Below are positions 19,672-31,592 of a DNA stretch of 64,000 bases, one piece after another. The position numbers were made by a program, and so were the translations under genes. Origin of the DNA: Ypsolopha sequella (Eukaryota > Arthropoda > Insecta > Lepidoptera > Ypsolophidae); contig OW203993.1 in the NCBI GenBank assembly GCA_934047225.1, positions 22,458,069 to 22,522,068 on the forward strand, written 5' to 3'. Numbering within the stretch: position 1 is the first letter of the stretch; each line of letters starts with the position of its first letter. The notes beneath the pieces are model-generated. The model did no database searches, was not told the DNA's origin, and saw only the letters and a program-made list of their open reading frames with translations.

Positions 19672-20528
19672 TTGTATAATCTAAGCATTGAACATTAGAA
19701 GGTAAAGTGAAGTTATAAGGGGCATCCCTAGTGTGAGGTACGTCCCTAGTGTAAAGAACTTTCCTTGTACAAAGTCAACAGTATGAAACACTTCCTATGG
19801 TCTCGCGTGCTCGTTTTAGGAGATACATATTATCCCATACAAAAGTCCCATAAAAAACAGGGTTCAAGAAATTTGTCAAAAACCATTTCAAATGTCAGAT
19901 TTTCTCGCTTGAAATTTCACCCATACAAATCAAATCCATTTTATCTGGCTTCCTTTAACGTGTCTTCGCACATTAGTTCCGCCAATATCTTGTTCTAAGC
20001 GAAAAGACTCACTGGAAGTTTTAGGATCAGTTTGAATTTTGCCAAACTTGACTTCTCAACCGTGAATCTCTAACGAAAAACAAATCACTATCATGTCAGA
20101 AGTCTCTTTCCAACTAAACAATCAAACAAACTAAACAGTCAGTCAATGAGTCATTGTTACGTAGTTTCATTAAAAAAAAAACATTCTAGTTAGGTTCTAT
20201 ATTTGATATTATGTTAAATATTTGAATTCCATTTCATATTTTTCACTTTCTTGAACACGCCTCAAGTAGACCTTAACATAATCAGTTTTTCCCCATAAAT
20301 ATTGGGAAATTTGTCTGTAGCTGGCATCTCTATATACGCTCACAGAGACAAATAAAATGGCGGGCGCGAGTATAAGACAACGCTGTCACGCACACAAGCA
20401 TGCATAACTTGGCCTGTTTTTATAGTAAGGATTATAGAGCGACACCTTATCTAGAGGATAAATAATCAAAGTTGTCAAGATAGACAAGTTCAGGGAGCTT
20501 GGAAAAGGCTTTTTAAAAATTAAAAATA
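19672..20528. other. Non-coding stretch
   Basis: No supported gene. A frame at 19765-19998 has no family features. Bases 20335-20400 (GAGTATAAGACAACGC...) may be U3/R sequence of the adjacent errantivirus or host flank. Confidence 0.35.
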
Positions 20529-20707
20529 TAATTAAAGGCGAGACGTGCGAGAGAATTGGATGTCGAAACACGACTGGTTTATTTTAATAATACAAAGAAT
20601 AAACTCTTACTTACTAATCCTTATCTAAACTAACTACTGGGTTGTGAGAAGAACGACCACCCATTCCTGCTGAATCGCACAACAGCAAGGGCTTCGCGGA
20701 CGTAACT
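20529..20707 (-). repeat. Probable 3' LTR of the errantivirus
   Basis: It starts at AGTTACGTCC directly after a polypurine tract and contains ATAAAATAAACC-type A/T-rich polyadenylation sequence. It ends near CGCCTTTAATT, giving AGTTA...AATT ends as known for errantivirus LTRs. The last residues of the env frame are read inside it. No second LTR remains in the window to confirm the borders. Confidence 0.5.
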
Positions 20708-21660
20708 CCTCCCCCCTTAAGTACGAAATTACCAGGGTCACTATTCTGGTGATTTCGTTTTTTACATGGATTTGGAAAAACTGATTTGTAATAACCATAT
20801 GCTATAATTAATATAAAAGTGAGTACAACAATCATGTACAATATTAAGGTGGCTAGGCTAACACTTTGAGTTTTCACTACACTATTACTTTCAGGGCTTA
20901 GTGCACTATCACTGCTGGTTTTCTTAATTACGTAGTTCAGATATTTCATATCGTCCAGGTTTATATTTTTTAGATTGACTGGCTGTATATATGTTGAGTT
21001 TGGTATGTGAAATTCGGACAGGTTAATAACGGGAACTGTTTCGTACGAGAGGCTTCCAGACGTGATGCGGCTACCATGTACATGAAGATTATCTATTGAG
21101 ATATCACATAATTCATTTATGGTTAATACGTATGTACCATGAACTGGTATTTGAGTAATATCGTTGTCACACTTATGTGATAGCACAAGAGGAAGTTTCG
21201 TGTAGAGAATCCAATTATTTGGAGCTATCCGCTGTAATTTCACATTTTCTATTTCCACTGGAAATTGATAACAGTACTAAGCGTTGTTGTCATATTGCAT
21301 TAGTTGCTGGATACATGTCTTCTCCGAATAGAGCGCCTGATCATTCTCGGTGCACAGGAACTGGTTACTAGCAATCTCCATGCACGGCTGTGTAATCGGA
21401 CGGTACTTCATTCCCTTCACTAGGATGTAGGGGTATTTAGGGATCACTATGTGGGTTTGGTTATCGGATTTATTGGACATAGGAAGGGAATACAACTTAT
21501 AATAATTATAGGTAACATTATCAGTGAGTGGTACTTCAATAATATATGTTATCTGGTTTTGTTTTAAATAGGTTTTAACAGTTAAGGTTTCAAATTTATT
21601 GAAAAAGGCGTTACTTTGCGGAAGTCCATCATAAATTTGTAGATATATTAATAATTTGCA
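20614..21660 (-). pseudogene. env: Errantivirus envelope (baculovirus F-like), C-terminal half
   Basis: Two minus-strand frames (about 21660-21277, then 21258-20614) cover the ectodomain end, a membrane anchor and a cytoplasmic tail. The Cys-containing segment PCMEIASNQFLCTEN and the following SEKTCIQQLMQY are typical of the F-like Env of insect errantiviruses. The anchor is a hydrophobic run (LATLILYMIVVLTFILIIAYGYY, about 20875-20805) followed by a basic Cys tail. Signal peptide, furin site and fusion peptide are missing. A frame change lies near 21270. The protein would mediate fusion at the cell membrane. This copy is truncated and out of frame. Confidence 0.75.
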
Positions 21661-21925
21661 ATATTCCGCTAAACACTCTTACCATGCTATTCAAAATGCA
21701 GACTCAAGCACCGCCCGCCCTCCCGCATAAAACATGCACAAGCAAAGCAAGCAGTACGAGCACAAAATAAAGCAATCTTAAATAACAAGCAAGAAAACTT
21801 AACGACACGTGTTTCGCCTCTAAACGAGGCATCCTCGGGATGTGTAGGTAAGTTAGTTACCTAGGACCGATTTCTGAACGGGTTGCGAAGATCTTTCGGC
21901 GTTCTGGTGTTCGCGTTGCTTTCAG
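21661..21925. repeat. Inserted non-coding repeat inside the errantivirus
   Basis: About 265 bp with no frame separate pol from env. It includes a C-rich AGCACCGCCCGCCCTCCCGC stretch, AAGCAAAGCAAGCAG, and a small palindrome (CCTCTAAACGAGGCATCCTCGGG near 21816-21838). The class is unknown; it could be a Helitron or SINE scrap. It replaces the expected integrase tail end and env N-terminus. Confidence 0.45.
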
Positions 21926-21927
21926 AA

Positions 21928-22812
21928 CTAATAATAAATTCTAACTTCTTCTCCACCTGCTTTTTGTCTTACCCTTTCTTTATCAGTCAGTAATTTTTCT
22001 GTTATATGTTTATATACAAATTTCGTTCTTTTTGTGTGGTCTTTCAAAATCTGTTGTAAATACGCCTTCTCGAAATCTATGTCAAAAGCGTGCTTACAAT
22101 CGGTGTGGCCAAATACTACTTCGAACGGAGTCATATTAGTCGCAGAGTGTATGGTGTGGTTTTAAGCCATTATTGAATATGTCATAACGGAAGCTGCATC
22201 CGTAAACCTCTGTTCGTATTGCGCTAGCCTATATATTTCAGTGATGGTGGAATGAAACCGCTCAACAATTCCCATAGAATTAGGGTTATGTGGTGTTCCT
22301 ATGTGACAAGTAATTTTATACATTGAGAGAAGTTCTTTAAAGAGATCGTTATTAAACTCAGCGCCGGGGTCACATGAGATTTTCTTTGGGGTTCCGTAAT
22401 AAGAGAAATATTTAATAAGGGCTCTAATAACTTCTGGGGTTGAACGATTACTAATTTCAATAGCCTGTGCTAACTTGCTAAAAGCGTCCACTAGAGTTAG
22501 ATAGTATTTGCTTTGTATTGTGAACAAGTCAATGAATACTTCTTGAAAAGGGGCTGTCTGAGTTTGTGTAAGCTGCAGTTGTGGTTTAATAGGGTTTCTG
22601 TCATATTTCATGCGTTTGCAGGGCTCACACATATTTAACATTGCCTGTACCGTCACTTGCATGTTCGGCCAGAAGTAATTGCGACGAATCCTGGTGAAGG
22701 TCTCCCTTATACCTCTATGGCACGTTTTACCTTCATGTAGTTTTTTTATTATAGCTTTTTGTTCATTTTCGTCTTCTATGTATACTACACGCTCAGTACA
22801 TTCGTAAAACAT
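21928..22812 (-). pseudogene. pol: Gypsy-type integrase
   Basis: The frame contains the HHCC zinc domain (HEGKTCHRGIRETF...NMCEPCKRMK), all three catalytic acidic residues (FIDLFTI, SCDPGAEF, MGIVERFHST) and, after an in-frame TAA (22162-22164), the C-terminal tail MTPFEVVFGH to 21928. It follows RT/RNase H with a frame change between 22835 and 22812. The enzyme would insert the cDNA into the genome. Catalytic residues survive, but the TAA removes the tail. Confidence 0.85.
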
Positions 22813-22834
22813 AACTTCCCCTTCTTTGAATAAC

Positions 22835-24545
22835 CTATCTACGATGTCGTTCGTCCTCGAAATAGATAAAATATTTTGTCTTATTTTTAACGTATTCTTT
22901 CAGGAACTGTTTTATTAATTCATCATTGTTAGTCGGCAAGAATACTTCAAGGATTGTTTGTGTTTTATTTGAAATATCCTTTACTTGTATTTGGTTTTTG
23001 AACCATGTAAATACTAATATCTGTCTGGGTTTTGTATCGATATCCTCATTTAGTATGGGTATACCTTTTGTTTCCATGTCTCTAGCCGAATGTGCAGTGG
23101 CAGTGGTAGTACTGGCGGATCGAACTGGATATACATTTTCTTCTTGATCAGAGTCATCGGAAATTATTATTGTTTGGGAAAGGTCAGAAACGGTCAAGGT
23201 TCTGGAATCATCGGTTTTTCGTCTATCAGATATTTTAACTAACTCGGCAGTAACGTCGTCGAGATACTCTTGTAGTCTTTGTTCTTTAGGATCAACATTA
23301 ACTTGCACTGAAGTGTTATCATTGTCGTCATTGCCTAAAGCATTAACTAGCACTGGGTAATCATCATCGTCACTGTCGTCGTCGGCTAATGCATTCACGT
23401 GTATACGAGACAAGGCGTCGGCATTTGTATTTTGTTTTCCGTTTTTGTATACGACATCAAAATCATATGCTTGCAAATGTAGACGCCATCTAACTAGTTT
23501 ACTGTTTGGTTCCTTAAGTCGGAACAGCCATTTTAGGGGTTTATGGTCGGTGTAAATGTCAAATTTCTGTCCGTATAGGTAAGGTCTAAAATGTTTCACG
23601 GCCCAGATTATGGCTAACAACTCACGCTCAATAGTACTATATCTCTTTTCTGTGTCCGTCAACGTCCTGCTGGCATAAGCAATCGGTCGGTCACTTCCTA
23701 TTGGGCCCTGCGAAAGAACCGCGCCTATCGCGACTTCTGAAGCATCTGTCGTTAGAACAAATGTTTTTGTCATGTCAGGGAATTGTAAAATTGGTGCATT
23801 TATAAGAAGCTCTTTGCATTTTTGAAAAGCTTCAACGTACTTTTCTTCAAGAATGACCTTTCGACCTTTCTTCAAACAGGCTGTCATTGGCTGTGTTACT
23901 TTGGAAAAATCTTTGATAAATCGTCTATAATATCCAACGAACCCTAAAAACCGTTTTATTTCTGTATGCGTTCGTGGAATTGGATAATCAATTACTGCCT
24001 GAATTTTGTCACTGTTGGGTTTTAATCCTTCATTTGTTATCGTATGGCCTAGATATAGCACCTCTTTTCTGAAAAATTCTGACTTGTCAAGTTGTACCTT
24101 GAGGTTAGTTTGTCGAAGTCGGTCAAAAACGGCTCGTAATTTTTGTAAGTGTTCTGTTAAGCTAGTTGAGTAAACTAGGATATCGTCTAAATAAACTAGG
24201 CAATGAATTCCTTGAAGGCCGCGCAAGACATTGTCCATAGCCCTTTGAAAGGTTGCTGGCGCGGTTTTTAGCCCGAAAGGCATTCTTAAAAATTCATAAT
24301 GCCCATTTTCAGTGCTGAATGCAGTGCAATGGTACCCACTTGCAAGGTCAAGACTTGAGAAATATATGCTCTTACCTAACTTATCAAAAAGGTCTGTGAT
24401 GTTTGGAAGTGGGTACTTGTCGTCAGTCGTAATTTCATTTAGCCGCCTGTAGTCTATCACCATCCTATATTTAACCTCTCCGGAAGCATCCAATTTTTTT
24501 GAAACCAAGTGTACGGGCGCACTCCAAGGCGAATGTGATTCTTTA
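22835..24545 (-). CDS. pol: Gypsy-type reverse transcriptase and RNase H
   Basis: An open frame of about 560 codons, entering at 24545 without its own start. RT motifs: MVIDYRRLNEIT, FSSLDLASGYHC, RMPFGLKTAPATFQR, the catalytic LVYLDDILVY (about 24195) and LGHTITNEGLKPN. RNase H follows (VLTTDASEVAIGAVLSQ, RELLAIIWAVKHFRPYL, TDHKPLKWLF, NTNADALSRI). Its C-terminal linker is unusual, rich in Asp (ADDDSDDDDYP, LGNDDNDNTS). Motifs match insect Gypsy/errantivirus elements of the 17.6/297 type. The fragment lacks gag and protease because of the LINE at its 5' side. Confidence 0.9.
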
Positions 24546-25447
24546 ATAAAATAAATAAAATAAATGACTGTTTATTTTCAGATTAAAAATCCATAGGTAG
24601 GTTAGTGTTAGGCTTAAAACTAGGTTAGTAAAAAAGGGAACATGTATATAATTGATTATTTAAATAACCCAATGGATCTTTCCATCCAGAATTTCTGGAT
24701 GGGACAATCCATTTGGTCCGCAATCGTCTTCAGGATGCCGTTGCCACTGCCCCGTAGTCTGAGTAGCATAGAGGCAGTTTTCTTGCGCATTATGGCGTAG
24801 AAATCATCTGTACGCGCCTCCGCAAACATGCCAGATGCACTGCAGAATCGCGGCAGCCGCAACAGCATCCTAAAGGCGTTGTTGTATTGCACACGCAGGG
24901 CGTTGTAGGCTCGTTGCGTGTAATTAACCCACAGGCCGCTCGAGTAGAACGATTGGCAATAAGCTTTAAATAGTGTTATTTTAACATCTTTTGTGCATCG
25001 AGCGAACCTGCGGGCCAGCATGTTGCTCCTCACCGCCAACGCCCTGCGTTCTCTTTCAATATCGGAGTCATCTCCGAGGTCCTCCGTCACGACATGACCA
25101 AGATACTTGAAGCGGTCTACAACTGGAAGGGCCGACCCATTTAGTACAACAGGAGGTATTTTACTAGGCCGATAATTACCAGCCTTAAATACCAAGACCT
25201 TTTTACAGTTGTACTTAAGACCGTGCCCCTCCGCGTACCGCTCGCAAGTAGTCAACAGCTTCCTAAGTGCACTGATCGACGGGCTCAGCAGTACCATGTC
25301 GTCAGCATAACTGATGTTATTGACACAGGTTCCATCTACGTAGCATCCGACATGCAGACTGCCGAGCTCCCCGATCAGATCATTAGTATACAAATTAAAC
25401 AAGGTTGGTGAGGTCAGTCCGCCCTGTCTTACACCACAATCCAAAAT
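24546..25447 (-). mobile_element. 5'-truncated LINE inserted in the Gypsy element
   Basis: It ends on the minus strand in a (TTATTTTA)-type simple tail abutting the Gypsy RT at about 24545 and is truncated at about 25447 inside the RT. The reading frame 25442-24656 encodes the second half of a non-LTR reverse transcriptase. 5' truncation with a simple 3' tail is the normal outcome of target-primed reverse transcription. Confidence 0.75.
24656..25442 (-). pseudogene. Non-LTR reverse transcriptase, C-terminal half
   Basis: The frame begins DCGVRQGGLTSPTLFNLY (RT motif) and continues with the catalytic ISYADDMVLLSPS. Then come LKYNCKKVLVFKAG, FKYLGHVVTEDL, a C-terminal domain with NAFRMLLRLPRFCSASGMF, and the stop at 24656. 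It resembles Jockey/CR1-group LINEs, though I cannot fix the clade. N-terminal RT motifs and any endonuclease domain are missing because of 5' truncation. The remaining 262 codons have no stop, so the insertion is fairly young. Confidence 0.8.
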
Positions 25448-25479
25448 ATAACAATCCAATAATACAATAATACAATATA

Positions 25480-28400
25480 TAAGCAAATGTATAGTGATTT
25501 TATTCATGAATACATAAGCATGGGTCATATGAGTCGAGTTCACTCATACGGCACCCCACATTATTTTATGCCGCATCACGGAGTTTTTCGTGAACATGCT
25601 ACAACCACTAAATTAAGGGTAGTTTTTGCGGCCAATCAAACAACTTACCCTTTTAAGCCCTCTCTTAACGAATTACAGTTGACAGGCCCGCCATTACAAG
25701 GTGATTTGATGGCTATTTTATTACGCTTTAGAGAAAATCGTTACGTAGCATGTGCTGACATTGAGAAATTTTACAGGTGCGTTATGGTGGATGAAACTCA
25801 ACGTGACCTACAGCTTATTCTATGGCGTGATAACCCGACCGACCCGCTTGGTATTTACCAACTGAATACAGTCACCTACGGAACCGCGTCCGCCCCCTTT
25901 TTGAGTTGCAGATGTCGATTACAGTTAGCACAAGAATGTATGGATGCTGAGATAGCAAGAACCATCCGCGATGATTTTTATGTTGATGACTTTATTTGCT
26001 CACATTCAAATCCAAATAAGTTACAACAAATATGCGAGAAAATTTCTGAAGTTTTAAAACTAGGGTGTTTTCATTTGAGAAAATGGGTTTTCAATTTCGA
26101 CTGCGCAACTCTGAATGGTGCGGACAGCGTTTCTAAAGAGCTATCATTAGGCGAATACGCTCAAAGTAAAACTTTAGGCCTAGGTTGGTATAACCAGCGT
26201 GATGAACTATTTTATCACACAAAGTTTGAAGACGATTCTAGACAAATATCAAAACGCATAATATTGTCTGTCGCTTCACAAATTTTCGACCCACTTGGGT
26301 TATTAAGTCCTACAATTATGATCGCTAAAGTTCTTTTACAAAAATGTTGGTTATTAAAAATCGATTGGGATGAACCGGTTCCAAAAGACATCGCGCAAGT
26401 GTGGAATCGATTTACAAACAATCTGATTATTTTACAATCAATTCGTGTCCCACGTTACGTAATGTGCAATGTGCCTACACGTATAGAATTGCACATTTTC
26501 ACGGATGCCTCACAAACCGCTTTCGGGAGTTCAGCTTACGTTCGCACTTTCAATGGTGAGTCATGCACCGTTAGGTTACTATGCTCGAAGGGTAAGGTTG
26601 CACCAATTAAACCAGTTAGTACACCTAGGCTTGAGCTCTCAGGTGCGGTAGTGGGTGCACGATTGTACGAAAAAATTGTAAATTCACTTCGATGTCAATT
26701 TGATAAGGTTGTGTTTTGGACAGATTCCACAATAGTTTTAGGGTGGCTGCGTATGCCACCTAGTTTACTGAAAACCTTTGTTCAGAATAGGATCGCAGAA
26801 ATTCACGACTTGACTAAATCAAACTCTTGGCTTCATGTGAGTGGCAAGGAAAACCCAGCTGACCTATTGTCAAGAGGTCAAAGTTTGGATAAACTCCATA
26901 CCTCGAGTCTTTGGTGGGATGGACCTCGCTTCCTTTGGGATCCTAACTTTGATTGTTCAGGTCTAAAATCTAGTTTAGTACCAGATGAAACGCAATTACC
27001 GGAGGTCAAGTGTTTGGTATTGCATGAAACTAATGACTCTGTGTTTCCATTTACCAGATTCTCGCAGTTTAACCGCATGCGGCGAGCCCTCGCGTATGTA
27101 CTTCGCTTTATTTATAACGCGCGTAATAAAGATGCAAGATTGCAGGGCGAGCTGAGTGTTAGTGAGCTGAAACAATCTGAGATGACACTTGCTAGGTTGT
27201 CTCAGATGGAGTCGTTTTCAGAGGTATACGATAGGTTACGGAAAAAGGAATCTGCAGGAAAATCGCAATATAATTTATCGAAATTAAATCTATTCATGGA
27301 TGATATGGGAGTAATTCGCGTAGGTGGTCGCATTGAATACTCTGACTTTAGCTTTGATAAGAAACACCCCATACTATTATCGCATAAGCACCATTTGACA
27401 TTGTTGTTGTTTAGATTTGAGCATAAACAATTAATGCACGCAGGGCCACAGCTTCTATTATTCACGCTTAGAGAGCGATGGTGGGCAGTAGGAGGTAGAA
27501 ATCTCGCGAAGACTGTAGTACACCGATGTGTCACGTGTGCACGTCTGCGCGGTAAGACCGTCCAACCTATAATGGGTAATTTACCCAAAGAAAGGTTAAT
27601 AGACCCGGGGTATCCGTTCTTACGTTGCGGCGTGGATTATTTTGGACCAGTGCTCATACTGAACCGCAAGGGTAGGGGTGCTAAAACTGTTAAAGCATAT
27701 GTGTGCATATTTGTATGTTTTCTAACTCACGCAGTGCATTTAGAGCTTGTTTCGGACCTATCATCAAACGCGTATTTATTAGCATTAAACAGGTTTATTT
27801 CACGCAGAGCTAAACCTATTGAGATATGGTCCGACAACGGAACAAATTTTGTTGGCCTAAAAAATGAATTTGAACAATTTCTGGCTAGTTGTTCGAAGGA
27901 AATAGAAGAATACGCAACTTCACAAAAAATAATATTTAGAATGTTGTGTCCCTTTGCTAGTCATTTCGCGGGTTTGGCGGAAGCGGGAGTAAAAAGTTGT
28001 AAACACCACTTGCGACGTGTGGTAGGAAACGCGCATTTAACGTTCGAGGAGTTTAGCACGGTATTGACACAAGTTGAGGCCATCCTGAATTCCCGTCCCC
28101 TTACTCCTATGTCTTCAGATCCGCAGGACTTTCTCCCACTTACCCCAGCTCACTTCCTGGTTGGTCGTCCGCTGACTGCGCCGGTGTCTGCTGACCTACA
28201 CGACGTTCCAGTTCATCGTCTCACGCGATATCAGCGAGTGGAACAAATACGTCAACATTTTTGGACCAGATGGTCCAAGGAGTACATTTCGGAGCTTCAA
28301 CAGAGGACCAAGTGGAAGGAACATAAAGATGATTTAATGAAGGACACTTTAGTTCTAATTAAGGACGATAATCAGCCAGCACTTAAGTGGACCCTAGGGA

Positions 28401-28525
28401 GGATAGTAAAAACATTCCCAGGCAAAGATGGCATCGCAAGAGTTGCTGAGATTAAAACACAAAATGGCATCAAGAGGAGATCCTTTGCCAAAATATGCCC
28501 GCTTCCAGTAGACAATCAGGGATAA
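25480..28525 (+). CDS. pol: BEL/Pao pol: RT, RNase H, integrase (5' truncated)
   Basis: A single open frame of about 1012 codons contains all pol catalytic motifs. RT: PHHGVFREHATTTKLRVVF, ACADIEKFYR, NTVTYGTASAPF and FYVDDFI. RNase H: HIFTDASQTAF, LELSGAVVGARL, FWTDSTIVLGW and NPADLLSRG. Integrase: HHCC zinc finger (HKHHLTLL...HAGPQLLL...HRCVTCARL), DDE residues in GVDYFGPV, WSDNGTNFVG and AGLAEAGVKSCK. The C-terminal domain ends ARVAEIKTQNG...ICPLPVDN at 28525, as in BEL elements. gag and protease are absent; the frame is entered just downstream of a LINE break. No stop or frameshift is present, so the truncation is recent relative to its neighbours. Confidence 0.93.
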
Positions 28526-28856
28526 TGTTGGAACCTGGGAGTTCCAAGGCCGGGAGCATGTTAAGGAATCGATGTATGGCTAGCTTCATGTCACTGGCCC
28601 GATCTTGCTGACCATCGCATCATCAGTGACCAATGACAGATGGTATCACGACATCGGCGACCAATGCAAGGACTGGATTGGGCCCCGCCTCTAATCTAAC
28701 TGCGTGGAAGATTTTGCATTTCATTCGGTTTTTTCTTATGGCTTACGTCGCATGCTGTACTAAATTAAAATTATTGTATTTTCTATGATTAAGACTACGT
28801 TATTTACACCTGCTGCCTATCCACATCATCATCAGCCTGCTGCACTGTGCGAACAC
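28526..28856 (+). repeat. 3' LTR region of the BEL element
   Basis: After the pol stop there is a short spacer with a purine-rich stretch (CAAGGCCGGGAGCA), then TGTTAAGGAATCG at 28558. The sequence ends about 300 bp later with GTGCGAACA (28856), where protein-coding sequence of another element begins on the other strand. TG...CA ends and AT-rich R/U5-like sequence (ATTAAAATTATTG) are consistent with a BEL LTR. No 5' copy is present to confirm it. Confidence 0.6.
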
Positions 28857-29238
28857 AATCTAAAAGAATTCCTATTTTTTCACATTTATCAAAGTCTTCG
28901 TCAGCCAATTTGGCATGAGACGGGATACTTAAATCGTTATAATTTACAGGAAACTGTGGTAGTTTACATGTTATATTTTCTACAACACATGCCTTTATTT
29001 TGATATTAAAATCATTTGTTGTTGAATGGATGCTAAATTCAGCCTTTTGGTTTGATTTGTTTGAGCCATCGCAAATGCCACTTATTAAAGTTTTTTCATT
29101 GTACAATTTACACTGAATCCTATCAGTTATTTCTTGTAATACAAATGAAACTTGACTCCCGGAATCGCAAAGGGCTTTTACATTAAATGCACTGCCATTT
29201 ACATCATATAATTTCAACTTAATTGTTGGTAACAAAAT
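28857..29238 (-). pseudogene. BEL/Pao aspartic protease fragment
   Basis: The minus-strand frame 29235 to about 28860 reads LKLYDVNGSAFNVKALCDSGSQVSFV, with the DSG catalytic triad of a retropepsin, and ends LADEDFDKCEKIGILL. That end matches the BEL block usually reading LADPxFxxPxKIDxLLG. It is flanked on the right by a Gypsy RNase H piece and on the left by the LTR of the plus-strand BEL. Gag and RT are missing on both sides. The last codons to 28804 belong to the LTR. Confidence 0.65.
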
Positions 29239-30270
29239 GTTTGGGCCGAGACAAGTTTATTTTGAAGGGTTTCGAAAGCTAATTGTTGTTCATTTTTTCA
29301 TTCGAAATAAGCTTCTTTCTTAAGAAGGTTTGTCAATGGTTTTGCGATTTTAGAGAAATCAGAGATAAATCGTCTATAGTAAGAGACGAGGCCAAGAAAA
29401 ATTTTATATCTTCTGCACATTGGGGAATCGGAAATTCTGTGACTGAGTTGATCTTTTCTGGATTAGGTTTAACACCTTCACTGCTAATTACATGGCCAAG
29501 GTAGGCTACTTCTTTGCGCAGGAATTCACATTTGTCAGGCTACAACTTGAGATTGAAACTTCTAAGTTTTTGGAAAACGGCGGTGATGTTTTCCATGTGC
29601 GATTTAAGGTCTGGGGAATAAATTACGATGTCATCAAGATAGACAAAGCATCGTGTGCCCTGAAGGCCAGAAAGACAGGTATTCATCAATTTTTGAAAGG
29701 TTGAAGGGGCATTCTTAAGCCCAAATGGCATACGGTTAAATTGGAAGTGACCTTGAGGTACGGAGAAGGCTGTTTTGGTTGCGTCATCAGGGGATACCAA
29801 TATCTGATGAAAGCCAGATGCAAGATCCAACGTTGAAAAGTATTTACTCTTTCCAAGTTGATCCAAAATTTCTGTTATTTGTGGGATAGGGTAAGTTTTA
29901 CCTATTGTGACGTCGTTCAATTTCCTGTAATCGATGACTACCCTCCGTTTTCGTTGACCTGTTGCATCATGTTTCTTGGGGACTATCCAAATGGGTGCAG
30001 ACCATGGAGAAACGGATGGTGAAATAATATTTTGATCGAGCATTTTATTTATTTGCTTTTCGACTTCTTTCTTATGAACCTCTGGAAATCTGTATGATTT
30101 GGTATGAATTGGGTTGTCATCTATTGTCCTGATTTTGTGTTCAAGAGCTGTAGTATAGCTTAATTCATCATTAGGTAAATAAAATATGTCCGAAAACTGA
30201 GAACAAACTTCATTCAGGGATACTGTTTCTTCTTTATTAAGATGAGAAGTTCTCAATTGACTTAATACTT
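29239..30270 (-). pseudogene. pol: Gypsy reverse transcriptase and start of RNase H
   Basis: The frame opens near 30256 with the N-terminal region (FSDIFYLPNDELSYTTALEHKI), then SPWSAPIWIVPKK, RVVIDYRKLNDVTIG, FSTLDLASGFHQI, RMPFGLKNAPSTFQ and the catalytic FVYLDDIVIYS (about 29645). A TAA at 29540 follows NLKL. The frame continues downstream with LRKEVAYLGHVI, PNPEKINS and the LGLVSYYRRFI block before ending at the BEL fragment. RNase H and integrase are missing. Motifs are of 17.6/mdg-type Gypsy elements, distinct in sequence from the element at 20.5-24.5 kb. Confidence 0.85.
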
Positions 30271-30299
30271 GTCTGGTTCTTTTGGAAACATTTAATTTG

Positions 30300-31023
30300 A
30301 AAGAACTAGTATGAACTGCGAAGATGATGATGATGCAACAGTCTTGCGAATAGATGCTTGGTAATTTTTTTCTTTAGAAACAGCTAAATTAATTGCATCA
30401 TTTATAGACTTAGGGTCGCGACAACGAACAACAGTTGCAACTTTCGGGTTAAGACCCGTAACAAAAGTATGCAAAGCCAAATCCTGCATTGCAGCGACAC
30501 GGCCTGCCAGTTCACCCTTTTTGATTGTTGGAATAGAAATATTAATTTCTGTTAAAAGTTTTGATAAGCAAGACTCAACATCAAGGGCAAACTGATTAAC
30601 AGTTTCGCTAGAGGATTGACGGCAATCCTGAAGGTCGGAGAGCAAGTGTGAATAATGTTTACGTTCACCGAATTGAGCTTTTAAAAACTCTTCAAGTTGA
30701 GTCCAATTCTGAAACTCTTTTATGGAACATGCCGTTTCAGCTCGACCTTCCAATTGACTCAAAATAAATTTGAATAATATATCTTGTTGATTTGGGGAAC
30801 AAAGGCTAATCGCATTTTTACAATTATTCAAAAAAGAATTTAATATATCTTGTTGATTTGGGGAACAAAGGCTAATCGCATTTTTAAAATTATTCAAAAA
30901 AGAATTTAGTTTTTCTCGGCACCCATCATATTTATTTATAAACTTAATTAAAATATTCAAATCTATCTGACTTGTCGATATAATTTGTTTTCCTTGTAAG
31001 TCAGTGCTTTGAGTACCAGTCAT
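30300..31023 (-). CDS. gag: Gypsy gag (capsid) with a 22-codon internal duplication
   Basis: The likely start is the ATG at 31023 (MTGTQSTDLQGK). It encodes a Gypsy-type capsid with a core block of AETACSIKEFQNWTQLEEFLKAQFGER, SETVNQFALDVESCLSKLL and MQDLALHTFVTGLNPKVATVVR. Near 30781-30912 a 66-bp segment is directly duplicated (period 66), so the sequence FLNNxKNAISLCSPNQQDI appears twice in a row without breaking the frame. The frame ends shortly after the Ser-rich SSSSSQF (30300), before any zinc knuckle, where the deletion into pol starts. Confidence 0.75.
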
Positions 31024-31592
31024 TATGAGATAAGAATTGTTTAGTCTAGCTAGAAGGTTCGAGTGAGATTGAATTCGAAGAAATCTTATCGCGGATGTTA
31101 CTTGCTCTCTGAGCTTTATTACTGTGAATTGAATTACAATAAAGTTATGAACAAAAGTTTTATGAAAGCTTTTTGAAATAAAACTTTCTATTAAAAAAAA
31201 AAAAAGGTAAAAACACTTTTCACTTATCACTTGCGGAAGTGGATAGAAATAAATTGACTCACAGTAGTGATAGGTCCATCTGGAACTATAACTATTGGTC
31301 TCACGTCTGGAGTATGAAGATCTCGCTAATGGAGCTGGTCACACAGCTGGATGCTGTGCTGAAGTATGTCGCTCGCTGTAGAGCTGGTCACACAGCTGGA
31401 TGCTGTGCTGAAGTATGTCGCTCGCTGCTGGAGCTGTCCCTTGTACTAAACCCGTTGCAGGTCTAGGTGATGAGTTCGCCCGTCGTGTTAGACTTCACTT
31501 TGATAAAATTAAACTTTTATAAAAAGGTTCTGGCCTTTGTTTGAAACACTTTCACACAATTTTCACAAGAGACGTCCCGGGGATTTTAGTAT

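Larger units (their letters stand above)
20529..24545 (-). mobile_element. Gypsy/errantivirus-type LTR retrotransposon, 3' part, with env
   Basis: On the minus strand, reading from 24545 down: reverse transcriptase and RNase H, integrase, then env remnants and a short LTR. A G-rich polypurine tract (AAGGGGGGAGG, 20708-20718) is followed by AGTTAC, the LTR start typical of errantiviruses. The LTR appears to run 20707 to about 20529, ending CTTTAATT. gag and protease are missing because a LINE abuts the RT at 24545. A foreign block of about 265 bp (21661-21925) replaces the end of pol and the first half of env. It is a dead insect endogenous retrovirus fragment. Confidence 0.85.
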
